DNA of 64,000 nt from Myxococcota bacterium (GTDB taxonomy: Bacteria; Myxococcota_A; UBA9160; UBA6930). Numbering within the stretch: position 1 is the first letter of the stretch; every line of letters begins with the position of its first letter. Location of the stretch: contig JANQOX010000015.1 in NCBI GenBank assembly GCA_028285625.1, forward strand, positions 62,001 to 126,000. The letters run 5' to 3'. Positions 50,011 to 58,761 of this stretch are shown here, piece by piece. A program made the position numbers and the translations under genes. Below the pieces are notes generated by a model. It was not told the origin of the DNA. It saw nothing but the letters and a program-made list of their open reading frames with translations, and did not search any database.

Positions 50011-50544
50011 CCGCAGCGCGGCCGCGGCGTGCGCCCACAGGAGGCGCGGCGACCAGGTCGCGCGCAGGTTGCTCGCCCCTTCGAGCGGCGCCCGGTCGGA
50101 CACGCGGGCGTAGTCCGCCGGCCAGTTCGAGGGCAGCGTGCCGCAGAGCCGATCCCAGAAGCGCGTGGTCACACCGTGGTAGGCGCGCGGGTTGCGGAAG
50201 TGGTGCGCAAGGTGGTGATCGCGAAGCATGTGCTCGCGCGCGTTGCGCGGCGCGCGGAAGTGGATGCGCCAATGCACGTACTCGTAGCGTGCGAAGCCGA
50301 CCACGAGCCCGGCCGTGAACGCCGCTGCCGGCCCCCAGCCCACGACGAGACCCACCCCCACGAAGATCGCACCCGCAGAAGGGACCACCGCCACGGGCGA
50401 CGTGAAGACCGCACGGGGCTCTCGATGGTGTCCCCAGTGCAGGGGGGAAACGAACGTGCGGAACCGGTGCGAGAGCACGCCGTGGATCAGGTACTCGACC
50501 CCGCTCCACGCGAGAAAGCCCAGGACGACCGCCACCAGCAGCAT
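49987..50544 (-). CDS. sterol desaturase/fatty acid hydroxylase family protein
   Basis: A 185-residue membrane di-iron hydroxylase. The histidine clusters are present: HGVLSH, HWGHH, HWRIH and HHLAHH, embedded in three to four hydrophobic segments. The family includes sterol desaturases, fatty acid and carotenoid hydroxylases; the small size suggests a lipid or carotenoid hydroxylase. The start is set by TACCCT-N6-ATG. It precedes the P450 gene on the same strand. A role in sterol chemistry fits the locus but is unproven. Confidence 0.85.
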   Translation of the reverse strand: MLLVAVVLGFLAWSGVEYLIHGVLSHRFRTFVSPLHWGHHREPRAVFTSPVAVVPSAGAIFVGVGLVVGWGPAAAFTAGLVVGFARYEYVHWRIHFRAPRNAREHMLRDHHLAHHFRNPRAYHGVTTRFWDRLCGTLPSNWPADYARVSDRAPLEGASNLRATWSPRLLWAHAAAALRDRGERVG

Positions 50545-50550
50545 CCCGCG

Positions 50551-50556
50551 AGGGTA
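50551..50556 (-). promoter_or_regulatory. candidate -10 (TACCCT), leaderless desaturase-family gene
   Basis: TACCCT on the minus strand, six bases (CGCGGG), then the ATG at 50544. Confidence 0.5.
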
Positions 50557-50560
50557 GCGC

Positions 50561-52411
50561 CTAGCTCGCGGCCCGATCCGCCCGCGACCCGCGCAGCTCG
50601 TAGCCCAGGTCGGCCTCGAGGAAGGCCAGGTGGCCTCGTACCTGCTCGCTCGGCACGGGCTCGGTGCGCAGTCGCTGCGCCGCGCGCGCGCGGAACAGAT
50701 GGTAGACGCAGCCCGTGATGGCGAAGCCGCCGACCATCACGGCGAGTACCGCGGCCACGCCCGGTTCCTCTTCGAGGCTGCCGATCTGCCCGACGGTGAA
50801 CACGGCGGCGGCGACGGCCAGAACCAGGCAGCCCCCGGCCATGACCGCCGCGCGGGCGAGCAGCCCGCCGGGCCCGTGCGCGGCGAGACGTCGGAGTTCG
50901 CGCATGGAGAAGTGATCGAGGAACCAGCCGGTGTCTTCGTCCACGCCGCGGTCCATGGGGGGCGGCAGCATGTGGCCGGTCAGCGGATCCTCGGCGTGCT
51001 CGCCGCGACCATGGGCTCGAATGCCCTCCCAGATGCGCTCGTGGATGCGCTGGTCGATCGGGAAGCGCAGCGCGATCACGAAGGCGATGAGCGCGGTGGT
51101 GGCGGGGGCCAGCCCGAAGATGGTGCGGATCACCGTCTGCACGGTCTCGGTCTGGGGGACGTTGGGCTGGTAGCCGTAGGCGGCGAGGATGGCGAGCGGT
51201 ACGGCCATGCTCGGGATCACCGTGAACTTGGTCATGATCGACCAGAGCCCGTTGTACTGGGCCTCGCGCCGTCGCCCGGTGTGGAGTTCGTCGTAGTCGA
51301 TGACGTCGGCCTGCATCGAGGGCCCCAGGAACATGCCCGCCGAGAAGGCCGAACCGGCGAAGAGCAGTACCGCGGCCGTGGCCAGCAGGTCGCCCTCGCC
51401 CAGCAGGAAGAAGATCATGAGCGAGCCCGAGAAGCCCGGCACGAAGCTCGCGAGCCAGGCGCGTTTCTTGCCGACGCGTCGTGCGAGCCAGATCCAGAAG
51501 GGCAGGGCCAGGAAGCCGGAGCCGAAGTACAGGAACAGGAAGACCCCCAGCCACAGGTCGGGGTTCTCGGGCTGGAGCACGTACTTGGTGAAGTAGGGCA
51601 TCATCAACCCGGGGATCGCGCCGGTGGTCGATCCCGCGACGTAGACCGCCAACAGCACGCGAAAGGCCCGGTTGCGCATCACGCGTCGCACGCCCGGCAC
51701 CAGCGGGTTGGAGTCGCGCTCGACGAAGTCGGGGCGCTCGCGCACCTGCACCACGAGGTTCACGTAGAGCGCCACCAGCAGCAGGCCGAACGTCACCGCG
51801 AAGGCGAAGTACGCGGGCCTCGCTCCGCCGAGCCAGCCGATCAGCAGCGGCGGCAGCGTCGACGCCGCCATGGTGCCCGCCACCAGGAACGGTGCGCGGA
51901 ACCCGAACAGGACGTTGCGCTCGTTGTAGTCGAGCGTGAGTTCGGGGCCGAGGCCGCCGTGCGGGATCTCGTAGACGGTGTGGAAGAAGTAGTAGAGCAC
52001 GTAGCTCGCCGCGAACCACGCGGCCGCCGACGTCGGCGTGAGCGATTCGGGCGGTGCGAAGAGTGCGATGAAGGCAAGGGCTGCGAACGGCGCGCCGAGA
52101 AGCATCCAGGGGCGGCGCCGACCGAAGCGTGTGCGCGTGCGATCGGTGATCCACCCCATCAGCGGGTCGGTGAGCGCGTCGAAGGCCCGCGCCAGGGCCT
52201 TCACCAGGGCGATGAAGCCGAGTGGCACGAGGACGTCGTCGGAGTAGAAGATCGTGAGGTGGATGACGATCGGGATCGCCATCCCCGCGCCGGCGAAGCT
52301 CGGCGCACCGAAGGCGAGCTTGATCCGAAGCGGGAGCTTCTCGGAGGTCGCGCTCGGCGGCGGGGCCTGGGTCGAGGGGGGCGCAGAACTCACCGACGGA
52401 CCTTCGCCCAT
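50561..52411 (-). CDS. MFS transporter, GPH family, with C-terminal extension
   Basis: A 616-residue membrane protein of the GPH symporter type. The signature TDPLMGWITDRTRTRFGRRR and DYNERNVLFGFRAPF are clear, with about 12 membrane segments to near residue 470. Unusually it continues with a soluble acidic linker and two more hydrophobic segments (about residues 520-570), so it is about 130 residues longer than the GPH protein at 2403. The ATG (MGEGPSV) was chosen over an upstream TTG. The substrate is unknown; it neighbours P450 and desaturase genes. Confidence 0.85.
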   Translation of the reverse strand: MGEGPSVSSAPPSTQAPPPSATSEKLPLRIKLAFGAPSFAGAGMAIPIVIHLTIFYSDDVLVPLGFIALVKALARAFDALTDPLMGWITDRTRTRFGRRRPWMLLGAPFAALAFIALFAPPESLTPTSAAAWFAASYVLYYFFHTVYEIPHGGLGPELTLDYNERNVLFGFRAPFLVAGTMAASTLPPLLIGWLGGARPAYFAFAVTFGLLLVALYVNLVVQVRERPDFVERDSNPLVPGVRRVMRNRAFRVLLAVYVAGSTTGAIPGLMMPYFTKYVLQPENPDLWLGVFLFLYFGSGFLALPFWIWLARRVGKKRAWLASFVPGFSGSLMIFFLLGEGDLLATAAVLLFAGSAFSAGMFLGPSMQADVIDYDELHTGRRREAQYNGLWSIMTKFTVIPSMAVPLAILAAYGYQPNVPQTETVQTVIRTIFGLAPATTALIAFVIALRFPIDQRIHERIWEGIRAHGRGEHAEDPLTGHMLPPPMDRGVDEDTGWFLDHFSMRELRRLAAHGPGGLLARAAVMAGGCLVLAVAAAVFTVGQIGSLEEEPGVAAVLAVMVGGFAITGCVYHLFRARAAQRLRTEPVPSEQVRGHLAFLEADLGYELRGSRADRAAS

Positions 52412-52459
52412 CGGAGGTGCGGGTGCCAAAGAAACCGGTGGCGCTTCGCTTTCTGTGGA

Positions 52460-53284
52460 TCAGCCGCCGCGTGCGCGCGCGAGGTGCGCGTGGACCGCCT
52501 CGAGCCAGGCGCCGCGGTTCTCGAACTGCGGGCTGTGCGCGGCGTCGGGCACGACCACGAGCCGGGCATCAGGCAAAGCCCCAGTCATGGCCTCCGAAGG
52601 CTCTCGGAAGGGCGTGTCGTCTTCACCGACGAGGACGAGCGTGGGGCAGGTGATCTCGCCCAGCCGTTCGAGCACGGGTCGTTGGTCGGTGAGTTCCTCC
52701 GAGAGCTGCACGAAGGCCTGTGGGTCCATCGCCTCGAGCTTGCGCTCGATGCGCTCCCAATAGCGGTCCTCGCCCATCTCCTGGACGGTGCGCTTCACCG
52801 AGTCGGGCCAGCGCGCCGAGGCGCCCTTGCGCATGGCTTCGAACAGCCCTCGCATGCCGCGGGCGCCGACCAGACCGGCGGCAGCGCGCATGCCTTCGCG
52901 CGCGACGCTACCGGCAGCTGCGGCGGCCGTGTCCATCAGGACCAGCGACTGCACGCGCTCGGGGTGGGCGAGTGTGAAGCGCAGGGCGGCCATGCCCCCG
53001 AGCGAGTGGCCCAGCAGGTCGCAGCGTTCGAGGCCCAGCGCGTCGAGCCAGCCCGCCAGGTCGTCCACCATCTCGGCGAGCGAGTACGTCGGCGTGTGAC
53101 CCGTGCCGCCGTGGCCGCGGTTGTCCGGGGCCAGCGTCCGCCCGACGGCACCCAGATCCCCGAGCACGTCGGCGAAGTCGTCGCTCGACCCCGTGAAACC
53201 GTGCACCAGCACGAAGGCCCGGTCTCCCTGGCCCGCTTCCAGATAGGTGACTTCGAGCGATCCCACCGTGACGCGCTGTTGCAT
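52460..53284 (-). CDS. alpha/beta-fold hydrolase
   Basis: A 274-residue alpha/beta hydrolase. Oxyanion-hole HGFTG, nucleophile elbow GHSLGGM, acid in VGEDDTPF and catalytic His in DAAHSPQFEN are all in the expected order. The family includes esterases, lipases and C-C bond hydrolases (such as HsaD/MhpC types); the sequence does not pick one. The start MQQRVTV was chosen; an ATG six codons upstream is possible. It is divergent from the nitroreductase gene with the two starts only 16 bases apart. Confidence 0.88.
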   Translation of the reverse strand: MQQRVTVGSLEVTYLEAGQGDRAFVLVHGFTGSSDDFADVLGDLGAVGRTLAPDNRGHGGTGHTPTYSLAEMVDDLAGWLDALGLERCDLLGHSLGGMAALRFTLAHPERVQSLVLMDTAAAAAGSVAREGMRAAAGLVGARGMRGLFEAMRKGASARWPDSVKRTVQEMGEDRYWERIERKLEAMDPQAFVQLSEELTDQRPVLERLGEITCPTLVLVGEDDTPFREPSEAMTGALPDARLVVVPDAAHSPQFENRGAWLEAVHAHLARARGG

Positions 53285-53300
53285 GGCATCATCTTGCCCC

Positions 53301-53999
53301 ATGAGCCGCGAACCCGACAAGACGGACCTCGACACCGGCGACATCGATCTCGAGACGCTCGGAGAGGACGTGCCGCTCCTCGAGGGCATTCGCACGACCC
53401 GCGCGATCCGAAGGCTGCGGCCCGACCCGGTGCCGCCCGCGCTGATTCGCAAGGTGTGCGAGGCCGGAACCTTTGCGCCCAGCGGTGGCAACCGGCAGCC
53501 CTGGCAGTTCATCGCCGTCACCGACCCCGAGCGTCGGGCCTGGGTGGCCGAGCGCTACCGCAAGGGCTTTCACGACTACATCGCGCCCGCGGTCGAGGCG
53601 GCCAAGGACCCGGCCTTTCCCGAGGCGGGACGCCGGATGCAGCGTGCGGCGATCCACCTGGCCGACCATCTGCACGAAGCACCCGTGCACCTTTTCGTGG
53701 CGGGCTTCAAGCGCCGCGGCGATCCGCAGACCCAGGCGCTGTATCCGGCGGTGCAGAACGTCCTGCTCGCCTGCCGCGCGGTGGGTCTGGGCGCGAGTCT
53801 CACGACGCTCCACCGCTCGTTCGGTCCCGAGTGCGACGCATGGCTCGGCCTGCCCGACAACTGTCCCACCTGCGCGTTGTTGCCGATCGGCTGGCCCGAG
53901 GGTCGCTACGGCCGGCCGCCGCGCCGCTCGGTGGACACCTGCTTGCACTTCGAACGCTTCGATTCCGAGCGCGCCGCCGCAGGTCGACCGCGCCGATGA
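53301..53999 (+). CDS. nitroreductase-family flavoprotein
   Basis: A 232-residue FMN-dependent nitroreductase-fold protein. TTRAIRRLRPDPVP near the start, FAPSGGNRQPWQF (FMN-binding) and ALLPIGWPEGRYGRPPRRS at the end are typical. Such enzymes reduce quinones, nitro compounds or enones with NAD(P)H. Its stop overlaps the ATG of the ABC ATPase gene, suggesting co-transcription with the transporter, but a functional link is not evident. Confidence 0.87.
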   Translation: MSREPDKTDLDTGDIDLETLGEDVPLLEGIRTTRAIRRLRPDPVPPALIRKVCEAGTFAPSGGNRQPWQFIAVTDPERRAWVAERYRKGFHDYIAPAVEAAKDPAFPEAGRRMQRAAIHLADHLHEAPVHLFVAGFKRRGDPQTQALYPAVQNVLLACRAVGLGASLTTLHRSFGPECDAWLGLPDNCPTCALLPIGWPEGRYGRPPRRSVDTCLHFERFDSERAAAGRPRR

Positions 54000-54856
54000 T
54001 CCTCGAGGCGCGCGGCCTCACCTACGGCTACCCGGGCGCCGCCGACCCTGCGCTGGCTGGCATCGACTTCGAAGTGGCCGAGGGCGAGGTGTTCGGCTTT
54101 CTCGGGCCCAACGGCTCCGGCAAGAGCACCACCCAGAACGTGCTCACGCGCGTGCTTCCTACCTACGAGGGCCAGGTGCAGTGCTTCGGCGAGTCCCTGG
54201 CCCAGCAGGGTCAGGCCTATGCCAACCGCATCGGTGTGCAGTTCGAGTTTCCGAATCTGTACGAGAAACTCACCGCCCACGAGAACCTCGACTTCTACCG
54301 CCGGTTGTTCGACGTGCCCACCGACACGCCCGCCGACCTGCTCGAGCGGCTCGACCTGCCGCGAGACGACGCCCGGCCCGTGGGTCAGTACTCGAAGGGC
54401 ATGAAGATGCGCGTGGTGCTGGCGCGCTCGCTGGTGAACCGGCCGCAGCTCTGGTTTCTGGACGAACCCACCAGCGGGCAGGACCCGGAGCACGCCAAGG
54501 CGATCCGGCGGCTGGTGCGCGAACGTGCCGAGGCCGGGACGACCGTCTTTCTGACCACGCACGACATGACCGTGGCCGACGTGCTGTGCGATCGCGTGGC
54601 CTTCCTGGTGGAGGGCCGCATCGAGGTGATCGACACCCCGCGCAACCTGAAGCTCGCGCACCGCGATGCGCGCGCGCGGGTGGAGACACGCGAAGGCGAC
54701 GCGCTGGTGGCGCACGAGTTCGCGCTGGACGACGACGCGGGCAAGGCCGCTTTTCTCGCCTGCGTGCGGGACCACGACGTCGAGACCATCCACACCCTCG
54801 AGCCGAGCCTCGAGGACGTCTTCTTGCGGGTGACGGGAAGGGGGCTCGACGGGTGA
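53996..54856 (+). CDS. ABC transporter ATP-binding protein
   Basis: A 286-residue ABC ATPase. Walker A GPNGSGKST, Q-loop region with QFEFPNLYEKLT, signature YSKGMKMR, Walker B LWFLDEP and H-loop TTHD are present. The signature with SKG in place of SGG is common in export-type ABC-2 ATPases. The ATG overlaps the nitroreductase stop, and two membrane subunits follow with four-base overlaps, giving a complete three-gene transporter. The substrate is unknown; the layout fits ABC-2-type export. Confidence 0.92.
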   Translation: MILEARGLTYGYPGAADPALAGIDFEVAEGEVFGFLGPNGSGKSTTQNVLTRVLPTYEGQVQCFGESLAQQGQAYANRIGVQFEFPNLYEKLTAHENLDFYRRLFDVPTDTPADLLERLDLPRDDARPVGQYSKGMKMRVVLARSLVNRPQLWFLDEPTSGQDPEHAKAIRRLVRERAEAGTTVFLTTHDMTVADVLCDRVAFLVEGRIEVIDTPRNLKLAHRDARARVETREGDALVAHEFALDDDAGKAAFLACVRDHDVETIHTLEPSLEDVFLRVTGRGLDG

Positions 54857-55587
54857 GCGGCACGGCCCGCCGGTTTCTCGCCGCGCTGCGCCTGGCGCTG
54901 CTCGCCCAGCGGCGGGGCGGGTTCTTCTACGCCTACGCCCTGGTGACGGCCACGGCCGTCGGCGTGATGCGCTTCTTGCTGCCGTCCGAGTGGGTCGAAG
55001 CCGCGCTGCCCGTCTTCTTGCTGGTCGAGCCCGGCATCCTGGGCATCCAGCTCGTCGGCGCCCAATGCTACCTCGAGCGCGTTCAGCGCAGTGACACCGC
55101 GCTCGCCGTCTCGCCGCTGCGGCCGGCGGAGCACCTGGCCGCCATGACCTGCGCCACGGCCCTGGTCGCCGCGGCGGCGGGGGTCGTGACGTTCGTGGGT
55201 GTGGTGGGCCTCGAGGCGCGCGCGCTGCTGCTGGTGCCGCCGCTCTTCCTGTGCACGGTGTTCTCGGGACTGATCGGGTTCGCGATCTCGCTGCGGCACG
55301 ACGACTTCTCGCGCTTCATCATGGGATCGATTCCCTGGACGGCGGTCGTGCAAGTGCCGCTGCTGGCGCACCTGGGCGCGGCGTCCTGGGCCGCGGTCGT
55401 GTGGGTCCCGACCGCCCCGGCGCTGTTGGCATTTCGCGCCGTCGTCGAAGAGGGCTCGGGGCCGGTGTCGACCGTCGCCGGGGCGACGCTCGCGCTGGCA
55501 GCGGCGGTGGCGGCCGCGTTCGCGCTCGTGCTGCGCATGCAGCAGGCCGCGCGTCTTCGCGGAGCCGCTTCGGCGGGGGCATCGTGA
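54853..55587 (+). CDS. ABC transporter membrane subunit
   Basis: A 244-residue membrane protein with about six hydrophobic segments and LERVQRSDTALAVSPLRPAE, a loop typical of ABC-2 permeases. The GTG start overlaps the ATPase stop. It is one of two unlike permease subunits following the ATPase. Confidence 0.82.
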   Translation: MSGTARRFLAALRLALLAQRRGGFFYAYALVTATAVGVMRFLLPSEWVEAALPVFLLVEPGILGIQLVGAQCYLERVQRSDTALAVSPLRPAEHLAAMTCATALVAAAAGVVTFVGVVGLEARALLLVPPLFLCTVFSGLIGFAISLRHDDFSRFIMGSIPWTAVVQVPLLAHLGAASWAAVVWVPTAPALLAFRAVVEEGSGPVSTVAGATLALAAAVAAAFALVLRMQQAARLRGAASAGAS

Positions 55588-56315
55588 GCAAGATCGGTGC
55601 GCTGATCTCGAGGGACGTGCGGATGATCACGCGCGACGGGTTCCTCTTCTTCCTGCTCGGCTACGGCTTCGTCGTGGCGCTGGTGCTGCGGGGTGTGGTG
55701 GCCGTGCTTCCCTTCGAGACCCTCTCGCTCTACCTCGCTCCGGCGGTGCCCTTCATCGGCGGCATGCTGGTGGGCACGGTGTTCGGCCTGGCCCTGGTCG
55801 AAGAGCGCGAGGTGCGCACGGCGCTGCTGCTGCGGGTCTCGCCTCTCTCGGGCCGACACCTGGCGCTCTATCTGGGGGGCGCGACCCTGCTGCTGGCCTT
55901 CGTGTCCGGCGGTATCGGGGCATGGCTCTATGGGCAGCCGGTCGTCCGTCCGGGTCTGTTCGTGGCGTGCCTGCTGGCGGGCGCGTTCGGTGCGCCCCTT
56001 CTGATGGTGTTCCTCGGTGCCGTGGCGTCGAACAAGATCGAGGCCATGGCCATCGGCAAGGCGGCCGGAATCGTCACCAGCGTGCCGGGACTGCTTTTCG
56101 TGCTGCCGGATGCGCTCTGGTGGACGCTCGCCTGGAGCCCCTGGACGTGGCTCTACCTGGGCCTGCTCGACTCGTTCACGCCCGGGGGCCGTCTGGCCGA
56201 TCTGGCCATCACGATCCCGGACCTTCCGGACGTCGTGTGGCCAATCGTCCCAGTGGCCCTCATGGTGCCGGCATCGCTCGGGTTGCTGCGGCGCTACAGG
56301 CGCCAGGTGGTCTAG
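55584..56315 (+). CDS. ABC transporter membrane subunit
   Basis: A 243-residue membrane protein with about six hydrophobic segments; EEREVRTALLLRVSPLSGRH mirrors the loop of the preceding permease. The start MSKIGALISRDVRMITRDGF is typical of ABC-2-type subunits. The GTG start overlaps the stop of the first permease. The three genes form one translationally coupled transporter. Confidence 0.82.
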   Translation: MSKIGALISRDVRMITRDGFLFFLLGYGFVVALVLRGVVAVLPFETLSLYLAPAVPFIGGMLVGTVFGLALVEEREVRTALLLRVSPLSGRHLALYLGGATLLLAFVSGGIGAWLYGQPVVRPGLFVACLLAGAFGAPLLMVFLGAVASNKIEAMAIGKAAGIVTSVPGLLFVLPDALWWTLAWSPWTWLYLGLLDSFTPGGRLADLAITIPDLPDVVWPIVPVALMVPASLGLLRRYRRQVV

Positions 56316-56370
56316 CCTCTCTGTTCGGCCGCAGGGAGGGGCGGCCCATCACGACTCCGGAGGCCTTCCC

Positions 56371-58290
56371 TTGCTCGCCACCATCGCGTCCTGGCAGATC
56401 GCCCTGGCCGCAGCCATCGTCAGCGCCGCCATCCTCTGGATGCTGCCGCGACGCCTGCCCGACCTGATCATCCTGGGCGTGGCTTTGCTGGTGGGCGGCA
56501 CGACCTGGGCCGGCGTGCGCGAGCTTCGCAAGCCGCCTCCCCAAGAGGTGGTGACCCAGCGACCCGTCGAGGTCGAAGCGGCCGGCTACACGTCCTCCGA
56601 TGCCTGTCAGTCGTGCCATCCCGACCAGTACGGGTCGTGGGTGGACTCCTACCACCGCACCATGACGCAGGTCGTGACGCCCGAGACCCTGGCCACCGAG
56701 CTCGATGGCGTCGAGCTCGAGTCCGACGGCATCCACTACCGCTTCGAGCGCGAAGGCGATGCGTACTTCGCCGTGCGTACCCAGCCGGGCCCGGGCGGCA
56801 GGCCCGTCTCCGAGCGCTTCCCCGTGACGATGAGCACGGGCTCGCATCACATGCAGATCTACTGGCTCGCGACCGGCCCCGACCGGCGGCTCGAGATCGT
56901 GCCCTTCCACTACCTGATCGGCGACGATCGTTGGGTGCCTCGCCGCGCGTCGTTCGTGACGCCGCCGGGCCGGAACGTGTTCGGCACGGACTGGAACACG
57001 GGCTGCATCCTCTGCCACGCCACCAAGGGGCAGCCGCGAATCGAAGCCGGAACCGTGGATTCGCAGGCGGCCGAGTTCGGGATCGCCTGCGAGGCCTGCC
57101 ACGGCGCGGGCGAAGAGCACGTGCTCGCCAACCGCAATCCGCAGCGCCGCTACGAGAAGCACCTCGCAGACGATGCGGCGGACCCGACCATCGTGAACCC
57201 GGCGCGGCTCACCAAGGAGCGCAGCTCCGAAGTCTGCGGGCGTTGCCACGGTTATGCCGCGGCGACGCCCGAGGCGCGCAAGACCCTCGCCTGGTCGGGC
57301 TATGACTTCGAGCCCGGTGACGATCTGTCGAAGAGCCGCAAGATCCTCCAGAAGGAGGACATCGCCGTACTCGAGCGCGCGGGCTACAAGGACGGGCGCC
57401 TCTGGCCCGACGGCGTCATCCGCGGATCGGGTCGCGAGTTCGGGGGCATCCAGATCAGCCCGTGCTTCGAGCGTGGCGAGATGAGCTGCCTTTCGTGTCA
57501 CGAGATGCACCCCGGAACCGACGACCCGCGCAGCCGCAAGGAGTGGGCGAACGACCAGCTTCGCCACGATGCCGTCGGCAACGGGGCCTGTGTGAGCTGC
57601 CACCCCGCCATCGGCGCCGACGTCGCGGCGCATACGCATCACCCCGCCGAGTCGGCCGGGAGCGTCTGCTACAACTGCCACATGCCCCACACCACACTCG
57701 GGTTGATGGGGGCGATCCGCGTGCACCAGGTCATCTCGCCCTCGGCGGCGAGCGTGATCGAGACGGGCCGGCCTGGGGGCTGCACGCTCTGCCACATGGA
57801 CCAGCCGCTCGGCTGGACCGCCGAGCACCTCGAGGCCTGGTACGGACAGCCGCAGCCCGAGCTCGACGAGTCGCAGCGCACGATCTCGGCCGCGGTCGAC
57901 ATGGTGCTCACGGGCGACGCGGGCCAGCGCGCGATCGTCGCCTGGAGCATGGGTTGGTCGCCGGCGCAGGAGGCCTCGGGCACGGACTGGATGCCGCCCT
58001 ACCTCGGACAGCTCCTCGTCGATCCCTACCCGGTGGTCCGCTACATCGCGCACAAGTCGCTGAGTTCGATTCCGGGCTACGACGCGATCGAGTACGACTT
58101 CGTGGCCGAAGAAGGGCCCCGCGAAGCCTCGCGCATCCGCGTTCGCGAGCAGTGGTCGGCTCGACTGCTGGATCGCGGCTCGGCTCCGGCGGCGGCGGTG
58201 CTGCTCGATTCGGAGGGCGCGCTGTCCGAAGAGGTCTTTGCCCGTTTGCTGGCCGACCGCGACGATACGCCCGTGGTCGTGGTGGAATGA
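56371..58290 (+). CDS. octahaem c-type cytochrome
   Basis: A 639-residue membrane-anchored multihaem cytochrome c. Eight CxxCH sites start near residues 79, 212, 240, 289, 373, 407, 433 and 471: CQSCH, CILCH, CEACH, CGRCH, CLSCH, CVSCH, CYNCH and CTLCH. Two N-terminal hydrophobic segments (about residues 1-45) hold it in the inner membrane with haems in the periplasm. The last ~150 residues have no haem and resemble HEAT-like repeats. The TTG start is chosen because GGAGG lies seven bases upstream. The role is probably electron transfer outside the membrane; the redox partner is unknown. Confidence 0.87.
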   Translation: MLATIASWQIALAAAIVSAAILWMLPRRLPDLIILGVALLVGGTTWAGVRELRKPPPQEVVTQRPVEVEAAGYTSSDACQSCHPDQYGSWVDSYHRTMTQVVTPETLATELDGVELESDGIHYRFEREGDAYFAVRTQPGPGGRPVSERFPVTMSTGSHHMQIYWLATGPDRRLEIVPFHYLIGDDRWVPRRASFVTPPGRNVFGTDWNTGCILCHATKGQPRIEAGTVDSQAAEFGIACEACHGAGEEHVLANRNPQRRYEKHLADDAADPTIVNPARLTKERSSEVCGRCHGYAAATPEARKTLAWSGYDFEPGDDLSKSRKILQKEDIAVLERAGYKDGRLWPDGVIRGSGREFGGIQISPCFERGEMSCLSCHEMHPGTDDPRSRKEWANDQLRHDAVGNGACVSCHPAIGADVAAHTHHPAESAGSVCYNCHMPHTTLGLMGAIRVHQVISPSAASVIETGRPGGCTLCHMDQPLGWTAEHLEAWYGQPQPELDESQRTISAAVDMVLTGDAGQRAIVAWSMGWSPAQEASGTDWMPPYLGQLLVDPYPVVRYIAHKSLSSIPGYDAIEYDFVAEEGPREASRIRVREQWSARLLDRGSAPAAAVLLDSEGALSEEVFARLLADRDDTPVVVVE

Positions 58291-58293
58291 CCC

Positions 58294-58746
58294 GTGAGTG
58301 AAGCGAAGCCTGCTCTCGACCTGCGCGCAGAAGCGCTCCGGCACCAGAAGCTGGGGTGGGCGGCGCTGCTGGCCTTCCTGCTGCTCGGCATGCTGCTGGA
58401 GGCGATGCACGGCTTCAAGCTCGGCTTCTATCTCGACGTGGCCAACGAGACGCGCCGCACCATGTGGACGCTCGCGCATGCCCACGGGACGCTGATCGCC
58501 CTGGTGAACGTGGCGTTCGCGTTGTCGCTGCCCCAGATCCCGATCCCCGAGGCGCGCTTCCGGTTGGCTTCGCGTTGCCTGCTGGGGGCGACCGTGCTCA
58601 TGCCGGCGGGCTTCTTTCTGGGCGGGCTCGACATTCGCAGTGGCGACCCAGGCCTGGGCGTCGTGCTGGCGCCCGTGGGCGGCGCGCTCATGATCGTGGG
58701 CGTGGCCATCGTCGCCCTCGCCGCGCTCGACACGCGAGACGGCTAG
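58294..58746 (+). CDS. small four-helix membrane protein
   Basis: A 150-residue protein with four hydrophobic segments. It has a His pair in LAHAHGTLIALVN, which could bind haem or metal, and an EMHGF-type His earlier (EAMHGFKLGFY). I do not recognise a named family. The GTG start comes three bases after the cytochrome stop, and the spermidine-synthase-like gene follows 15 bases later, so it probably works with one of them. Confidence 0.7.
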   Translation: MSEAKPALDLRAEALRHQKLGWAALLAFLLLGMLLEAMHGFKLGFYLDVANETRRTMWTLAHAHGTLIALVNVAFALSLPQIPIPEARFRLASRCLLGATVLMPAGFFLGGLDIRSGDPGLGVVLAPVGGALMIVGVAIVALAALDTRDG

Positions 58747-58761
58747 GAGCCGCGCGGCCGC

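Noticed and set aside
50630-53990. A long plus-strand open frame running into the ABC ATPase gene
   Set aside because: Only its last 286 codons (from 53996) resemble a protein family. The rest is antisense to the GPH transporter and hydrolase genes.
58260-58275. GACGATACGCCCGT near the end of the cytochrome gene as an operator
   Set aside because: It matches one arm of the 18-bp site but lies in codons near a gene end and lacks the CGTAT arm.
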